Assembly (NCBI GenBank): GCA_016648135.1
Contig: JADDOH010005086.1
Span: 120,219 to 184,218 of the forward strand
Direction of reading: 5' to 3'
DNA: 64,000 nucleotides
Origin: Agrypnia vestita
Lineage: Eukaryota > Arthropoda > Insecta > Trichoptera > Phryganeidae
Positions 1 to 11,585 of this stretch are shown one piece after another (the first letter of the stretch is position 1; each line of letters opens with the position of its first letter). Below the pieces are notes generated by a model. It ran no database searches, was not told the origin of the DNA, and saw only the letters and a list, made by a program, of their open reading frames with translations. Made by a program: the position numbers and the translations under genes.

Positions 1-296
1 GTACTACACCAACAAGCTACTCTATAATCTATATTATATCTTGAATATTTTCTATTCAAAATTGTATGAAGAAAGCTCCCCAAAGCTAGCTAAGAGAAAC
101 CCTGTATAAACAATTTACTGCGTCTAGTAAGGACACTATAAAAGTTTATGTTTACGCTGGTGATGATTTATATAGCGCCATTTTTGCGTGAAGACGCTTC
201 AAGGACGCTTTACATATGTGACATTCTGAATAAGTAAGTTATGAGGCTCTTCTTGAAAGATTCCTGATTTTCCATGGATCGCCACACTGGTGGCAG

Positions 297-686
297 CTAA
301 TTCCACATAGCTGGGCCCGCAATGCTGAAAGCACGTTCTGCAAACTTGGTGGTTCCAGGTCTCCTTGGTATTACCAGCTTGCAGAGTGCCTCCGATTTAG
401 CTGACCGCAGTGTGAAACGTCTTCCAGTGATATTGTCCGAGATACAGAGATCCATCAAATATTGTGGTGCATTTCTTTGAAGACTTTCGTACACCATCAG
501 AGTGAGTTTGAAATTTATACACTTCGGTAGGCAAAGCCAATGTAGCTGCTTCAGCATTGAGGATATCCGCGAAAACTTTGACGCGTTACTTGCCGCAGCA
601 TTTATCACTGACTGAAGTCTGTCAAGTCCTAGGCTGTCCTGCATATATTGAGTTACAATAGTCCAGCCGCGAGATGACGTACACAC
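297..686 (-). mobile_element. CR1/L2-type LINE ORF2 C-terminal fragment
   Basis: A 129-codon open frame on the minus strand matches the region after the reverse transcriptase of CR1/L2/Rex-type LINEs: RLQSVINAAA, LHWLCLP, APQYLMDLC, and a terminal AFSIAGPAMWN resembling the usual AFSVAGPRAWN. It has no RT catalytic motif and no endonuclease, so it is a 5'-truncated dead copy. It lies in the intron upstream of the first visible PHYH exon and is antisense to that gene. The clade is inferred from motifs only. Confidence 0.75.
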
Positions 687-786
687 TAATCAGTGACTTT
701 GCTGTGTCCGGGGGAAGGCATTTTCTTACAGTTTTTTTACAATGAAAAGTATTTTTTAATATGTTTTTTATTTAATTTAATTTCAG

Positions 787-942
787 ATACAAGATATAGT
801 CCACGATGGAGTGTTCTCCCTATACACAGAGTACCCCAAGCTTTTGGACTACGTGGAATGTTTTACTGGTCCAAACGTTATGGCCATGCATAGTATGCTC
901 ATCAACAAGCCTCCAGGCACATCCATACATCCACCGCACCAA
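787..942 (+). CDS. PHYH: Gene 1 exon a (52 codons)
   Basis: The acceptor is tttcag (781-786) and the donor is gtaagt (943). The exon carries [17 protein letters not shown] and the first iron-ligand histidine in PPHQ. It has exactly the same length (156 nt) as exon 4 of gene 3. Confidence 0.92.
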
Positions 943-3900
943 GTAAGTAGACTGTTCTCACATGCCGTCAAAAGTCTTAAGCATATGTGGTTCAGTAATT
1001 AATTATTCACAAATATTTTTACCATCTTATATAGGGTGTCTCATAGGTAGTAGCAAAAGCTTTACAGGTGGATTCCTACCTTGATAATGAGTCGTAAATG
1101 TTTAAGCAATATTTTATTATATTACAATGCTTATTAGTTTATATTCTCACCTGTAGATGAGAACGTCCGTAGTTCTCGAAGCTAGTAGTGTATTCTTACA
1201 CTCAAAAGTGGTCTTATACAAGTGTTTTATTTCTACAAACATACTTCCAAAACAATAAAAAATCTCAGTAAATTTAAATTATTATTAATATTTAAAGCAT
1301 TAACTTTGTGGTTAGACATTATCACAGAATGTTAGTCAACTTCGTAAAAACCTCTACCAGATTTAAAGCCTACCGGTTTCGAGACGTACCCGTCTCTTCG
1401 TCAGGACCAACACTATACTACTATGTTCACAAAACTATGTACCACAACCATAGTATTGTTAAACTTTCACCAATATTTATCACATGCGTGTTGATCTTGT
1501 CAGAGACAAGCACGCACTAACTAGCCTACAGAACAATCAGGAATCTAACGGGAGAGAGTGAGAGGGGGCGGGGTCTAAAGTGGGTTTTGATTCGATTTTT
1601 ACTAAGTTAACTAACATTCTGTTAAACTTTAATTAATTGTAAGGTAGTGGTGACATGAGAAAATATATTTCAGGACCTGCACTACTTCCCCTTCCGCCCA
1701 GCTGACAAGATTGTGGCCACCTGGGCTGCCATGGAGCCGGTGTATAAGGAAAATGGATGCCTGTATGTGGTCCCGGGAACTCACAAAGGGCAACTGTACA
1801 AACATAGCTATCCTGTTGGACAGGTAGGTTAGGTTCGACTGGATCGATACATTAAATTGCAACGCTCATTATTCAAGGAAAGATTGCTGGACAGAGTGAC
1901 CATGGAAGATGCCGAATCATGGCTGAAGACTCTACGACAGCAATTTGGACAGACAATGGTGTGTGTTCTGGTTTTTTTTCGACAAGATAACTATATGACG
2001 TATAATTACAGTAAAACCCCATTAATTCGAACCCCAATAATTCGAAATTCACCGTGATTCGAAATTTTTAAAACCCGTAAGTCCCAAAATGCTAATTTCA
2101 TAGTAGATTAACCCCGATAATTCGAAAACCCCAGTAATTCGTGATTCGAAATAATTTTTAGCCCCTTGCGCAATAAATCAATACGTTTTAGTTCACATAA
2201 TTCGATTTTTTTTTCAAATTTGACAAAGTTGAAAAAAATATTTCGATTTTTTTCGCAAATGAAAAACAGCAGATATGTCGATTTCGGATACTTTAGTAAT
2301 AGGAATGTAGCGGTCTTTGTATTGGCATAATAAATATTGCGTTTTCGAAATGATTTCTTGAAATATGCAAAAATGCAGACTTTTTCACAAAATTAATGTT
2401 TTTATATCACAAGTTTTACGATTTTTGGCGACTTTCGCAAACGCATCGCGATTTTTCAAAATCATTTTTAGTTCCTTGCGGCATAAATCAATATATTTTA
2501 GTTAATAAAATTCGATTTTTTTTTTAAATTTGACGAAATTGAAAAAATATTTCGATTTTTTCGCAAGTGAGAACAACAAATATATCAATATCGGGTACTT
2601 TACAATATAAATGTAGCGGTATTCGTATTAGCATAATAAATATTACGTTTTCAAAATTATTTCTTGGAATATGCAAAAATAGAGACGTTTTTCACTAAAT
2701 TTTTAGTGAAAAACGAAAGTTTTACGATTTTTGGCGAATTTCGCAACTGTATTGGAATTAAAATTTTTTTTGTACCTTGAATTTCGAATTAACGGGGTTC
2801 CGCGTAGTTCGAAATGTTTTTTTTGGGTCTTTTGAATTTCGAATTAACGAGGTTTTACTCTATATTGTTACATAAAAAGATGACGAAAGGCCGTTGTGGA
2901 GAATTTATGTATGTAAAGACAGAAACTTACAGGTTGGACTAGATTAGTGTGCATATTCAATGTCCCACTATATTGCTTACATTTCTGACTTATCAGTTGG
3001 CAGAAAGTAGGATTGCTAGGATAGGAGGCAGTATTTTTGGGAACATGGTGTGATTTTGGGACGTAGGACGTACAAGCTAAATATGTAGTTGACTTACTGT
3101 GATTGTGACTGGTTGTGAGATTTGTGTTTGATTGTGACTATTATTGATAAACAATTATTCCTAATTCAGTCAGCAATCATTGGTACATTTCAATTTAAAC
3201 CTCCAACATTTGAATCTCAATTATCATTCATTGTTACCAATCACAATACATAACAGTTTAGCTCATCAGTGAAGTATCACATGAAGTATATCATCTGATA
3301 TTTTGGTGAAAATTTCGTTTTTTTATTTAAAAATATTTGTCTTTAAAACTGTTACATACATGTTTCACAATTTCATAGCAATTTAGGAAATAACAAGAAA
3401 ACAATCATGTAATTTAATAGGAGTATGTACCTACATAGTTATATATTTTTAGATTTGAATATAAATAAATGTACAAATGATCATATCAGGATTCAGATTA
3501 TTTTACTATTCTAAAGTTCTAGCCATATTTTTGTAACAATTTCACCTCATACGCGATGAACAAACTCCACTGAAGAAATCGAGAAATTAATATTCAAAAC
3601 TTTGAAGCTCGATAACTCACTTCGATGTAAATGTCAGATGATGGCATGTTGTTCCGAGGACATGATATGTCTTTGCTGTTTCAGGAAATAATTGCAGATG
3701 TCGTTATTATTATTCTATCTAGCCATGTTAGGTTAGGATGGTCAATATTGTATTTTTCAAGATCTGGGCTGTATCTATTTCTGCCTGTATCTAAAAACTA
3801 TGCCCGTGGTGCTGCCAGGAACCCACAACAATATTTTATATACTGTCTATAGTTAGTTCTTCACTATGTTATGTACTTTTCTGTTGATAAATTCAGGCAA

Positions 3901-6900
3901 AGTCATTAATAAATAATCATTCCAATTATGTATTCAGCCAATGTCCAGTCCACTGGCCCATGCGAGCCGCAAATCCAATAATTTGGTGATTGATTTAAAC
4001 GGTGACAGACACATGAAGATATAATCATTCATCATTTTAACTGTACTAATATTTGATAACATAAATTATTTATTCATTGCATAGTAACAAAGTATAAAAA
4101 CTGATTATTCAAATTGATTATAATTTCATGCATTTGATACGAGTGTAGTCAAATGAACTAATTTATTGATATGATAACAGGTTATCTAATCATTGTGTCA
4201 CACTTTTCAGTAGAAAAGTAATCTAAAAATAGTTTATGTATTATTATCGTAGCTTATATCATTTCACATGATTGCTTTGCAATCACTGAATTCGTAATAC
4301 GAGGTGTTTTCAAAAATATCGAACCTTTGGTCGGCAGAAACACATTTATTCACACTCTAATCATACTCTCCAATCGCCTTTCAAGTAGTGCCCTTAAAAA
4401 TGCACAAATGGTGCTCAACTGGTCTGGTGTTTTCTGCATAATGTCGTCTCTTTTTAATCTGGAGAATAGTCAAATATCACGCGGAGCCCTGTCGGGAGAG
4501 TGGGAGCCTGACAAACCAGGGGAATGTTGTGTTTGGCCAAGAAAACCTGAATTAGACGCGATGAATGGGCGAGTGCATTATCGTGATGGAGCTGCCGACT
4601 TGTCGTTGCCCACATGTCCGGGCGTTTATGTCACATAGCATCAGCATAGTGACGAAGGACTCTATGGTATGAGGCATCACTCCACGGCAGTCAAAGTAAA
4701 TAGTCAGCATGACATTGCTACAGAGCTGTCATGCTTTTTTTGGCCTCGGGGTTGTTGAATATTTACCATTATGAGGATCACACCTTTGTTTCTGAGTCAT
4801 AAACATAAACCCACACCTCTTTACCGGGGATCACGGTGTTGAAGTTTGGGTCGTTGTTTGCGTTGTTCAGCATATCCCATATGATTTCCAAACAGAGCTG
4901 TTTCTATTCCAACTTCATTTGTAATTGAAGCAGAAGCATAAAAGTGACTAAAATTATTTGAACTTTGAGAACAATCTCCAATAATAATAATTTCGAATGT
5001 CAATCCGTAGTAGGAATCCAATAGCTGAACTCATCAGTAGCTGATCTCATTCCATTTTCAAAATTAATATGATTTCAAATAGTAAAAAAAAATTATAGGT
5101 ATTTTAGATTGATTTCTCAATACTCTTTTTTGTTTCGAATAATTAATATGTATCATCATCATCATCATTCTTGGCACTACAACCCTTGGTGGGTCTTGGC
5201 ACCCTCAATAATTTTCCTCCACTCATCTCGGTCTAGTGCCAGCTCTCTCCAGTTTCGAAGGTCTAAGGCAGAGATATCTTTGAGGATGTATGTAACTAAT
5301 AATTAATTATCTAATGTAAAGTTGGAAATAAAAAATAAAAAGTCCATCATTGTTGACGAGTTATAGCTAGTTTAATTTAAAATGACTTAAAAAATTATTT
5401 TATTGCTACATAGCGATGGTTGTTTTTGCTTAAAATATTATTGACAATTTCTTAATCGTTTTAAGATAATTTAAGATGTCTTAAGATGTTTTAAATATTA
5501 CATATAGCCAAAGGTCAAAAAGTAATATCTAGTTTTATGGATTATCATGCCAATTTTTTTTGGATGAGTAATATTTGATTTATTCCCATATTGGTACATG
5601 GGTGAGGTTGTTAGCTGGATACGGGGGCGTGCAGTGAGAACATTGATGCGTGACTTTTTTTTAAGTGTGTATGAGTTAGTGTGGGTACAGTACGTAATAC
5701 GCGCATTGTTTCGTTGTGTTAAGTTTACGGCTGCGCCCTTCGTATCCGTAAACTTGACATAACGAAACAATGCGCTTATCCACTGTACCCACACTAACTC
5801 AATTGCAAGCCTATATGAAAAGACCTATATCTATTTTAATTTAAAATGATTTCCACACCTTCCACATTGCTCTCACTCAACATATCACATTAATTAGACA
5901 ATGTAGATTCACGATTACTTTCCAAAGGTCTCATCTCATCAAATGTGGTAAATGTAAATTAATTTAGTAATCACACAGGCGTAAATAAATATGTCCCGTC
6001 CATGTCGGGGTGGTAATCATCGAAGAAGGCAGACTGTCGTAAATCTACATCTTGTCTATTTTTTAGTGTTGTGGTAACAATATTGTTATTTTCACAATTG
6101 GTCGGTGTTTCTGTCATCTCAACGTAACGAATGTTTTATTCAATTTTATAGGAGAGTGCAGTCAACAAAGCTTACCACGGCATACAGAATTCAGACGAAG
6201 TGGCACCGGAACACAAGAGGGTCTACGTGAATATGGAGAAGGGTGACACGGTGTTTTTCCACCCTTTACTTGTTCATGGTTCCGGACCCAATAAAACTAA
6301 AGTAAGTTCTTACGCTGACTGCATTTTTCTTTTCCAAAACTGAGTCTTCAAATTCACTTCAAATTTTAAAGTCAGACTTTCTTTCACTTATTAATTATTT
6401 AATTTGCCAGTACTATATCAAATTTTTTATGCGAACTAGAAACCCAGAAAAATTTAATTCAAATTTAAAAACCGCTACAGCAACATGTTTACTTACAACA
6501 ACACGTTGTAAACGTGTTGTTATTGACAATGGGAGAAATCCCGAAAACGTTCTAACAATTCAAAATAAATATAGTGGAATAAAACAGTGTTGTTTACCCT
6601 CATTTTTTAAAATATTAAAAATGATTTTCCACAATTTGTTACATAATTTGTTACAAACAAAAAACTTGAACATTAAAAATATTTAATAAACAATACTGTT
6701 CTCAGTACGTAGTGTTAATACTCGAATTTCTTTTTTCTAATAACTGAAATGAAATATGTATATACATGATTAATAAAACAAATATATTTTTAAATGATTT
6801 CTTTGTTACAGAATTTATCAGTATTCTATTCTTTAACACTAATTAATTACATACGTATATAAATTCATTCTGAGAATTATTATCATTATCATGGAAGTGT

Positions 6901-9900
6901 CAAATAAGTGATAAAGCACTGTTATTTATTGTAATACGCTTTACTTTATCGTAGAACTGCACCTTTTTTATTAGGAAACATTATCTTATTCTGAGAAGTT
7001 GTCATTGTTTATCCATATTAACAATTTTGAGATAACTTTGCCTAATTAATTTTGAATTGCTTGGCTTTACATTTATCCATTGTGTTTAGCCGTACATCAG
7101 TTTTTTTGATGATTAAAAAAATGATAATGTTCAACAAAAATGACGAACATTGATATTACATACCTTTTATTCCTTAATCCTTCATAAAAATGGACTGTTT
7201 TATTGTCAGTTCAATAGAAAATTTGCTTATTCTATTGAACTGTTAGGAGCCTTAACAATTGTCGAGCTTGTTTGCGAAGATGTATGATTGTGGATGAGAC
7301 GAGAGTTGTGTGTCGGGACAGAAGAGTATGGCGCTCTATCATCTCTGCCTACCCCCAGGGGAAACAGCGTGATGGTAAGCGAGTTCTATAAAAATGCTGC
7401 GCGTAGTTGCAGCCATTTTTTTTTTCAATAATTGAAAATGACCCCATTACTTTCAGGCGTTCCGCAAAGCCATCTCATGTCACTACGCTAGTAGTGACTG
7501 CGAGTACATCGATACAAAAGGAACTACTCAGGAGAACATTGCCCAGGAAGTAGAAGAAATGGCTCGGAGGAGGGGTATTAATGCTGATTTTAAGGTGATT
7601 TCATTATTTGGTCTTTACAACTCATTTTTATTTGCCCATTTGATTTTTCTCTTCGCATCTCTCACCCAGCTCTTTAAATTGCTGTTTTGTAATTTATTTA
7701 CCAGAAAATAGCACTTTATAATTGATATGTATCCTGGAAATTATCCATTAACAAAATGTGGTATTTTATTTTATTCCAAGAGTTCAAAAATTTCACCAAA
7801 TATAGAAGAACCTCGGTAATTCGAAATTGAAGGGAACCAAAAAAATTATGATACTAAAAAAATTATGCAGAACCCCGATTATTCAACATTAAAAATAATA
7901 AAAAAATCACAATATGATTGCAAAAGTCGCCAAAAATTGTAAAAAATTATGAAAAATATATCTCTTTTTGCATATTTCAATAAATCATCTTGAAAACACA
8001 ATATTTATTATGCTAGTGCAAAGGTTGTAGCATTTCTATTACTAAAGTACCCAATTTTGACATATTTGATCTTTTCACTTGCAAAAAAAATCTAAGTAAT
8101 TATTTTTTCCATTTTTACGTTAGGACCGCCGTAATTGAAAATGTTTACAGTTATGTTTGAATTTATGGAAGGCTTTTTCAATCTTTACTCGATTGTAACT
8201 TTTGATTCTGCCTTTTTTCCTATGCAGACCACACACACTGTACAGTTATAAAGAATTTTAGTTTTAATTTTAATTTCAGTTTAAAGAATAATTTTAACTA
8301 GTGAAAAACATTTTTAAACACATCCCAAGTATGAGGAATTAGCTCAAACTAAAACTATCTGCGCATATGAAGGCAGTCAACTGAAGAAAGCATGCATAAG
8401 TTTCCCCAATTTTAGGGATCATGACTTAATATGTATAGATAAAGTGAAATCCACAAGGTACCGTGAAATACATAAAGGACACTCCACAAGCCGCGCTCAT
8501 TATTATTATTTTTTAACATTTTAAAAATTTGATTGTTATAACTTGAAATGTATTGATTTACGATGCAAGGGTCTAAAAATAATTTTGAATTACGAATTAT
8601 CGGAGTTTTCAAATTACCAAGGTTAATCAATGACGAAATTAACATTTTGTGACTCGTGTATGCTAAAAATTTTGAATTTTGACAAATTTCAAATTATCAG
8701 GGCTCGAGTTAGCAGGGTTTTACTGCACTTGAAGTGGCTGAAGTGAAATTCGATGTATATGTACGTTCTTCAACTGGACTCGATGACAAAGTGGGAGAAG
8801 AGATGAAATGCGAGAAAGAGGAATTAAAGAAGTTGAGGAAGATTATTGTTTGACTTATTTTGGTTGCTTTCTTCTAGAATATTTGGCGTTTGAGGGCCAA
8901 ACTCGTCAGGGGTGTGAGGAAAAGCAAACTATGATCATTTTACAGGACATTTGCGAGGTTTATCATTTACATTTTAAATATTGGTTTGCTTTAAAGAGCT
9001 TGCTTTTTGTAAATTGTCTTGCAGTATTTTATTTTATTTCTTGGGCTTTAACTATGTAACAATTTCTAGACATTTTTTTTTATGGGTTTATTTGATGTGT
9101 ATTTTGTTACTTATTTAAAAAAGTTTAAACAACGCTTGTTAATGATACGTACATGTCAAAACCAATAGCGAATTTTAAAAATAAGTAATAAATGTACAAT
9201 AACAAGTAAACTCATCAAATAAATTTGCAAATTTTTGTTGAATGTTTGAATTTTACGAAACTCTGTTTTTGTTATGTGTGATACTGATATTGTTATGATT
9301 TTGTTATGTTATGTCTAAACAAATTTGAATTGATAAATAACTCAATATATTTGGCCAGTACCATGCATTTTTTTGCTGACATGTTTACTTTCATTTGATC
9401 TGTTGATCAAAAAACAATATGTTCTGAAGAATTACAACTTAATCAATAGTAGCTTGTTGGTTTTGTGGTTAGGATTCCCGCCTCATGATCCAAAGGTTGT
9501 TAATTGACATTTTGTGTGTGTGTGTGTATGTCTCTTTTATTATGTATTATCAAAATTTTGCTTTTACTCGTTCTCAAATCTAAAAAAAGTATTTTGACTT
9601 GTGTTTAAAATATGTATATAAAATCATTCTATTTTCAAAGTATAATGATTTTATATACATATTTGACAAGCTACACTATGATTAATTAATTAATTAATTT
9701 ATTCTTCTTCTTGATTACGTTCCAAAAGTGTACACAGTTAATCAATTATAAAAATACTAGTAGTTGAGCAATCGCTTAACTGCTGCTAGGCCCCATGGGC
9801 AGTTATGCCCGCTTCGCAGCCATTAGTGTCAATAATAGGCTATCGCAGATTGCTTGCTGCTTTTCATACGATTTTGTAATTTTTTGAAATTGACAATGGA

Positions 9901-11585
9901 AATATTGCATACTGCATGTATCGTTTTTTGAGCAATAATAATGTAGATTGTTAAAATTACACTTCTTTAAATTTAGTTTTTAATGCCCCACTGAGTGAAA
10001 CCTGTTCTTTCTCAATTTAATAGTTTCCTTATTCTGGTTTATATCACAAAAATATAATGTAAGAAAATGAGTAAAAGTGTTAAAGTGTTAAAGTAAGATT
10101 AAGTAACAGAAATAAAGAAGAAGATGAAATAACAAAAATATGAAGGTATCAGAGGTCAAGGGTGTATCACTTCTTCAGCATGCCTTCTACCTGATTTTTA
10201 AGCCAATTAGTTATGTGTAGTTATACAATTTCCTTTGGACAATGAATTTTAAGTCCTTGTCCAAAAGAAGTTTTCATACTAGACTCATCAAAATTATGTA
10301 ATTGTTTGCTTGCCTTGTGATTTGTTGGGCTCTTATTATGTATATGCTATTTTGTTCTTGTGAAATTTTATTAGTAATGTTTCAAGGTATAATTGTCTCG
10401 GGTCAGGAATGTAGATATTCTAACCAAATCATCTGAAGGAAACATTCTCAATCTTTTGTTGATGATTCGTATTCAAAGCGCCCTTGAAAAAACGGCGCTA
10501 TATAAGTTATCCAATTATTATTATTATTGTATATTTTTTATTATTTATTTATTTATTAAAATGTGGCTGTGGTATTTATTTATGTGGAACTGTCGAGTTG
10601 GGCGGTGTAGCTTACCCGTAATTTTAGTGCTTCAATTATTATCTCTATGTGGCAATAAGTTTAAAGAATATTGTATATTTTTCTCCCATGAACAGAATTA
10701 ACTTAAGATGTTCCTTTAAACTTTTTACTTTCGGAACACTTAAAAATCAAATCTGACCATATCTGTGACAGGTGGTATTATAATTTAGCCATTTTAGATT
10801 TTTTTATTTTTAATACAGTCTATTTTTACTTCCTTTCTTTTAACTCGTAGCGTCTGCTTGCTTGCTTGATGCAAAAACTTTGGATCGATTTTTAACCCTT
10901 TTCCCGTGATCCAATCGAGCTGAAACTTTGCAAGCAGACTCTTGACGACGATCAAGAAGAACTATCAAATAAAAATAAATTATAGTATAATGTTGGATTT
11001 TTAAAATTTTTAATGCTTTTTTCATACAACTTGTATGGAAATTCCGATGCATATGGTAGACACGAAACCCGAAAATGAGAAAGGGAGTATTGTAAAAACT
11101 TGGTTTTTATGGGTTACTTTTTTATTCTCTTTTTAAAACTTTGGATCGATTTTTAACCCCTTTTCCATGATCAAATCGAGCTGAAAATTTGCAGGCAGAC
11201 TTGTGGCGACGATAAAAATGATCTAACAAATTTTTGTTAAAATAAAAATAATTATAGTATAATTTTGGATTTTTCGAAATTTTTTATTAATCAATTTTGT
11301 AGCGTCGCCCGACTCGAGCTCAATGCGTAGGGTAAGAGCTAAACCTGTTTTAATTAGGAAATGAGAAAGGGAGTATAATAAAAACTTGGTTTTTATGGGT
11401 TAGTTTTTTTTTAACACATTATCTTTAAAACTCAATTTTTTCACATGATGGATCAATGAATCGTATCCTAATTTTAAAATCGTTAACACGGTGCATTTTA
11501 GTAATTTGTTGTTATTTTTTTACAGGCCCTTTGGTACCTAAAAGGAAAATGCGTGAAGGGGGAAGCTATAAAGTTTTCAGCGTAA
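787..11585 (+). CDS. PHYH: Gene 1: phytanoyl-CoA dioxygenase, peroxisomal (3' part)
   Basis: Five exons (787-942, 1674-1823, 6152-6301, 7457-7594, 11526-11585), all joined in phase 0 with AG/GT borders, encode the last 217 residues of PHYH. The family 2-hydroxylates phytanoyl-CoA in peroxisomes using Fe(II), O2 and 2-oxoglutarate. In fragment numbering the iron ligands are H51 and D53 (PPHQ|DLHYF, split across an exon junction) and H144 (PLLVHGSG); R155 in FRKAISCHY is the 2-oxoglutarate arginine. [14 protein letters not shown] and [10 protein letters not shown] are also family hallmarks. The N-terminal half, including any PTS2 signal, lies left of the window. The C-terminus (KFSA) is not a PTS1. 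No frame break is seen, so the gene is probably functional. Introns hold LINE, mariner and Tigger-like insertions. Confidence 0.93.
1324..1622 (-). mobile_element. Palindromic element with hammerhead motif (copy H1)
   Basis: The ends are inverted repeats of 19 bp (1324-1342 and 1604-1622, one mismatch). Inside the left arm, on the minus strand, lies a hammerhead-type ribozyme core (1360-1412). There is no coding capacity. The architecture suggests a small non-autonomous element, perhaps mobilised by Penelope-like retroelements, whose terminal repeats are known to carry hammerheads. It sits in the intron between gene 1 exons a and b. Confidence 0.6.
1360..1412 (-). ncRNA. Hammerhead ribozyme-like motif H1
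   Basis: Read on the minus strand: core CUGACGA (1404-1398), six-pair helix II GAGACG/CGUCUC closed by GGUA, then GAAA (1380-1377). Helix III is the palindrome ACCGGU, followed by a predicted cleavage triplet GUA (after 1371). Helix I starts with GGUC/GGCU. The two- or three-pair helix III would be stable only as a dimer. Confidence 0.55.
1674..1823 (+). CDS. PHYH: Gene 1 exon b (50 codons)
   Basis: The acceptor is atttcag and the donor gtaggt. The exon opens with the catalytic Asp of DLHYFPF and includes [11 protein letters not shown]. Confidence 0.93.
2009..2860. mobile_element. Tigger/pogo-like MITE, 852 bp
   Basis: Terminal inverted repeats begin CAGTAAAACCCCATTAATTC and end with the complement (GAATTAACGAGGTTTTACTC). 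A TA dinucleotide flanks each side (2007-2008, 2861-2862), as expected for IS630/Tc1/pogo elements. The interior repeats its own motifs (aattcgattttttt, catttcgcaa), giving an internally duplicated structure. No transposase is present. Confidence 0.75.
2863..4299. other. Intronic stretch without recognised features
   Basis: Part of the gene 1 intron between exons b and c. It is AT-rich; I found no convincing reading frame, RNA or repeat boundary. Confidence 0.5.
4300..4845 (-). mobile_element. Decayed mariner transposase (SETMAR-like), C-terminal half
   Basis: On the minus strand, fragments in different frames match mariner transposase in order: [29 protein letters not shown], a degenerate second catalytic block ([10 protein letters not shown]), [14 protein letters not shown], and a C-terminal [19 protein letters not shown]. 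Frameshifts and stops are frequent, so the copy is dead. It lies in the gene 1 intron, antisense to the gene. Confidence 0.75.
5155..5290 (-). repeat. LINE 3'-UTR-type dispersed repeat
   Basis: After a (CAT)n run, the text 'tacaacccttggtgggtcttgg' followed by 'ttttcctccactcatctcgg' has the look of the antisense 3' tail of insect LINEs. Related wording occurs at 15005-15080 and 39212-39300. The assignment is by pattern only. Confidence 0.35.
5624..5800. repeat. Long hairpin next to a degenerate hAT-type terminus
   Basis: Arms 5673-5730 and 5746-5800 are near-perfect inverted repeats of about 55 bp (GAGTTAGTGTGGGTACAGT... to ...AAGTTTACGG) around a 15-base loop. Just left (5624-5655), GGGGGCGTGCAGTGAGAACA resembles the terminal repeat of the hAT-type MITE at 34563-35154. 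It is probably a foldback-like derivative. Confidence 0.65.
6152..6301 (+). CDS. PHYH: Gene 1 exon c (50 codons)
   Basis: The acceptor is tttatag and the donor gtaagt. It contains [19 protein letters not shown], including the third iron ligand (the second histidine). Confidence 0.93.
7271..7380 (+). mobile_element. LINE ORF2 3'-end fragment
   Basis: The bases encode [18 protein letters not shown], nearly identical to the C-terminus of the LINE at 52373-53356 ([18 protein letters not shown]). It is a short 5'-truncated copy in the gene 1 intron, 80 bp upstream of exon d. Confidence 0.65.
7457..7594 (+). CDS. PHYH: Gene 1 exon d (46 codons)
   Basis: The acceptor is ctttcag and the donor gtgatt. 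It starts [10 protein letters not shown], with the 2-oxoglutarate-binding arginine, and continues [12 protein letters not shown]. In gene 2 the corresponding part is split into two exons. Confidence 0.92.
7803..8725. mobile_element. Tigger/pogo-like MITE, long subtype
   Basis: The left end is degenerate (agaacctcggtaattcgaaa), the right end is GCAGGGTTTTACTG. Internal blocks at 8120-8210 and 8330-8425 match the element at 17626-18720 in the same order, so both are copies of one family. They may derive from a larger pogo-like element, but no transposase motif is recognisable. Confidence 0.65.
9448..9530 (+). repeat. tRNA-derived SINE-like fragment
   Basis: TTTGTGGTTAGGATTCCCGC resembles a tRNA 5' half with an A box, followed by CTCATGATCC as in an anticodon arm and a weak B-box-like stretch. 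The 3' half does not fold as a tRNA, so this is a SINE remnant and not a tRNA gene. Confidence 0.4.
9608..9664. repeat. Perfect 21-bp inverted repeat hairpin
   Basis: Arms 9608-9628 and 9644-9664 are exact reverse complements (AAATATGTATATAAAATCAT...), separated by 15 bases. No gene is nearby except gene 1's intron. Confidence 0.8.
10867..11405. repeat. Two-copy tandem repeat, unit about 270 bp
   Basis: Both units begin AACTTTGGATCGATTTTTAA and contain AATCGAGCTGAAA, 'gcagactcttgacgacgat' or its variant, and AAACTTGGTTTTTATGGGTT. Divergence is moderate. It lies in the last intron of gene 1. Confidence 0.75.
11526..11585 (+). CDS. PHYH: Gene 1 terminal exon e (19 codons plus stop)
   Basis: The acceptor is tttttacag. 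It encodes [19 protein letters not shown] and ends in TAA. The W-x-x-K/R-x-x-x-VKGE pattern matches the C-terminal end of PHYH proteins. Confidence 0.88.
   Translation, partial: ALWYLKGKCVKGEAIKFSA

Larger units (their letters stand above)
8726..10866. other. Intronic stretch, low content
   Basis: Intron between gene 1 exons d and e. Apart from the SINE-like fragment and hairpin listed separately I see only AT-rich sequence, a (GT)n run near 9512-9530 and a (TTAA)n run near 9683-9698. Confidence 0.45.

Noticed and set aside
5498..5794. 98-codon minus-strand open frame
   Set aside because: It is produced by the long hairpin and adjacent AT-rich sequence; no domain, no coding-like composition.
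9448..9530. Possible tRNA gene
   Set aside because: The A-box region looks right but the T arm and acceptor stem cannot be formed, so it is a SINE-like remnant.
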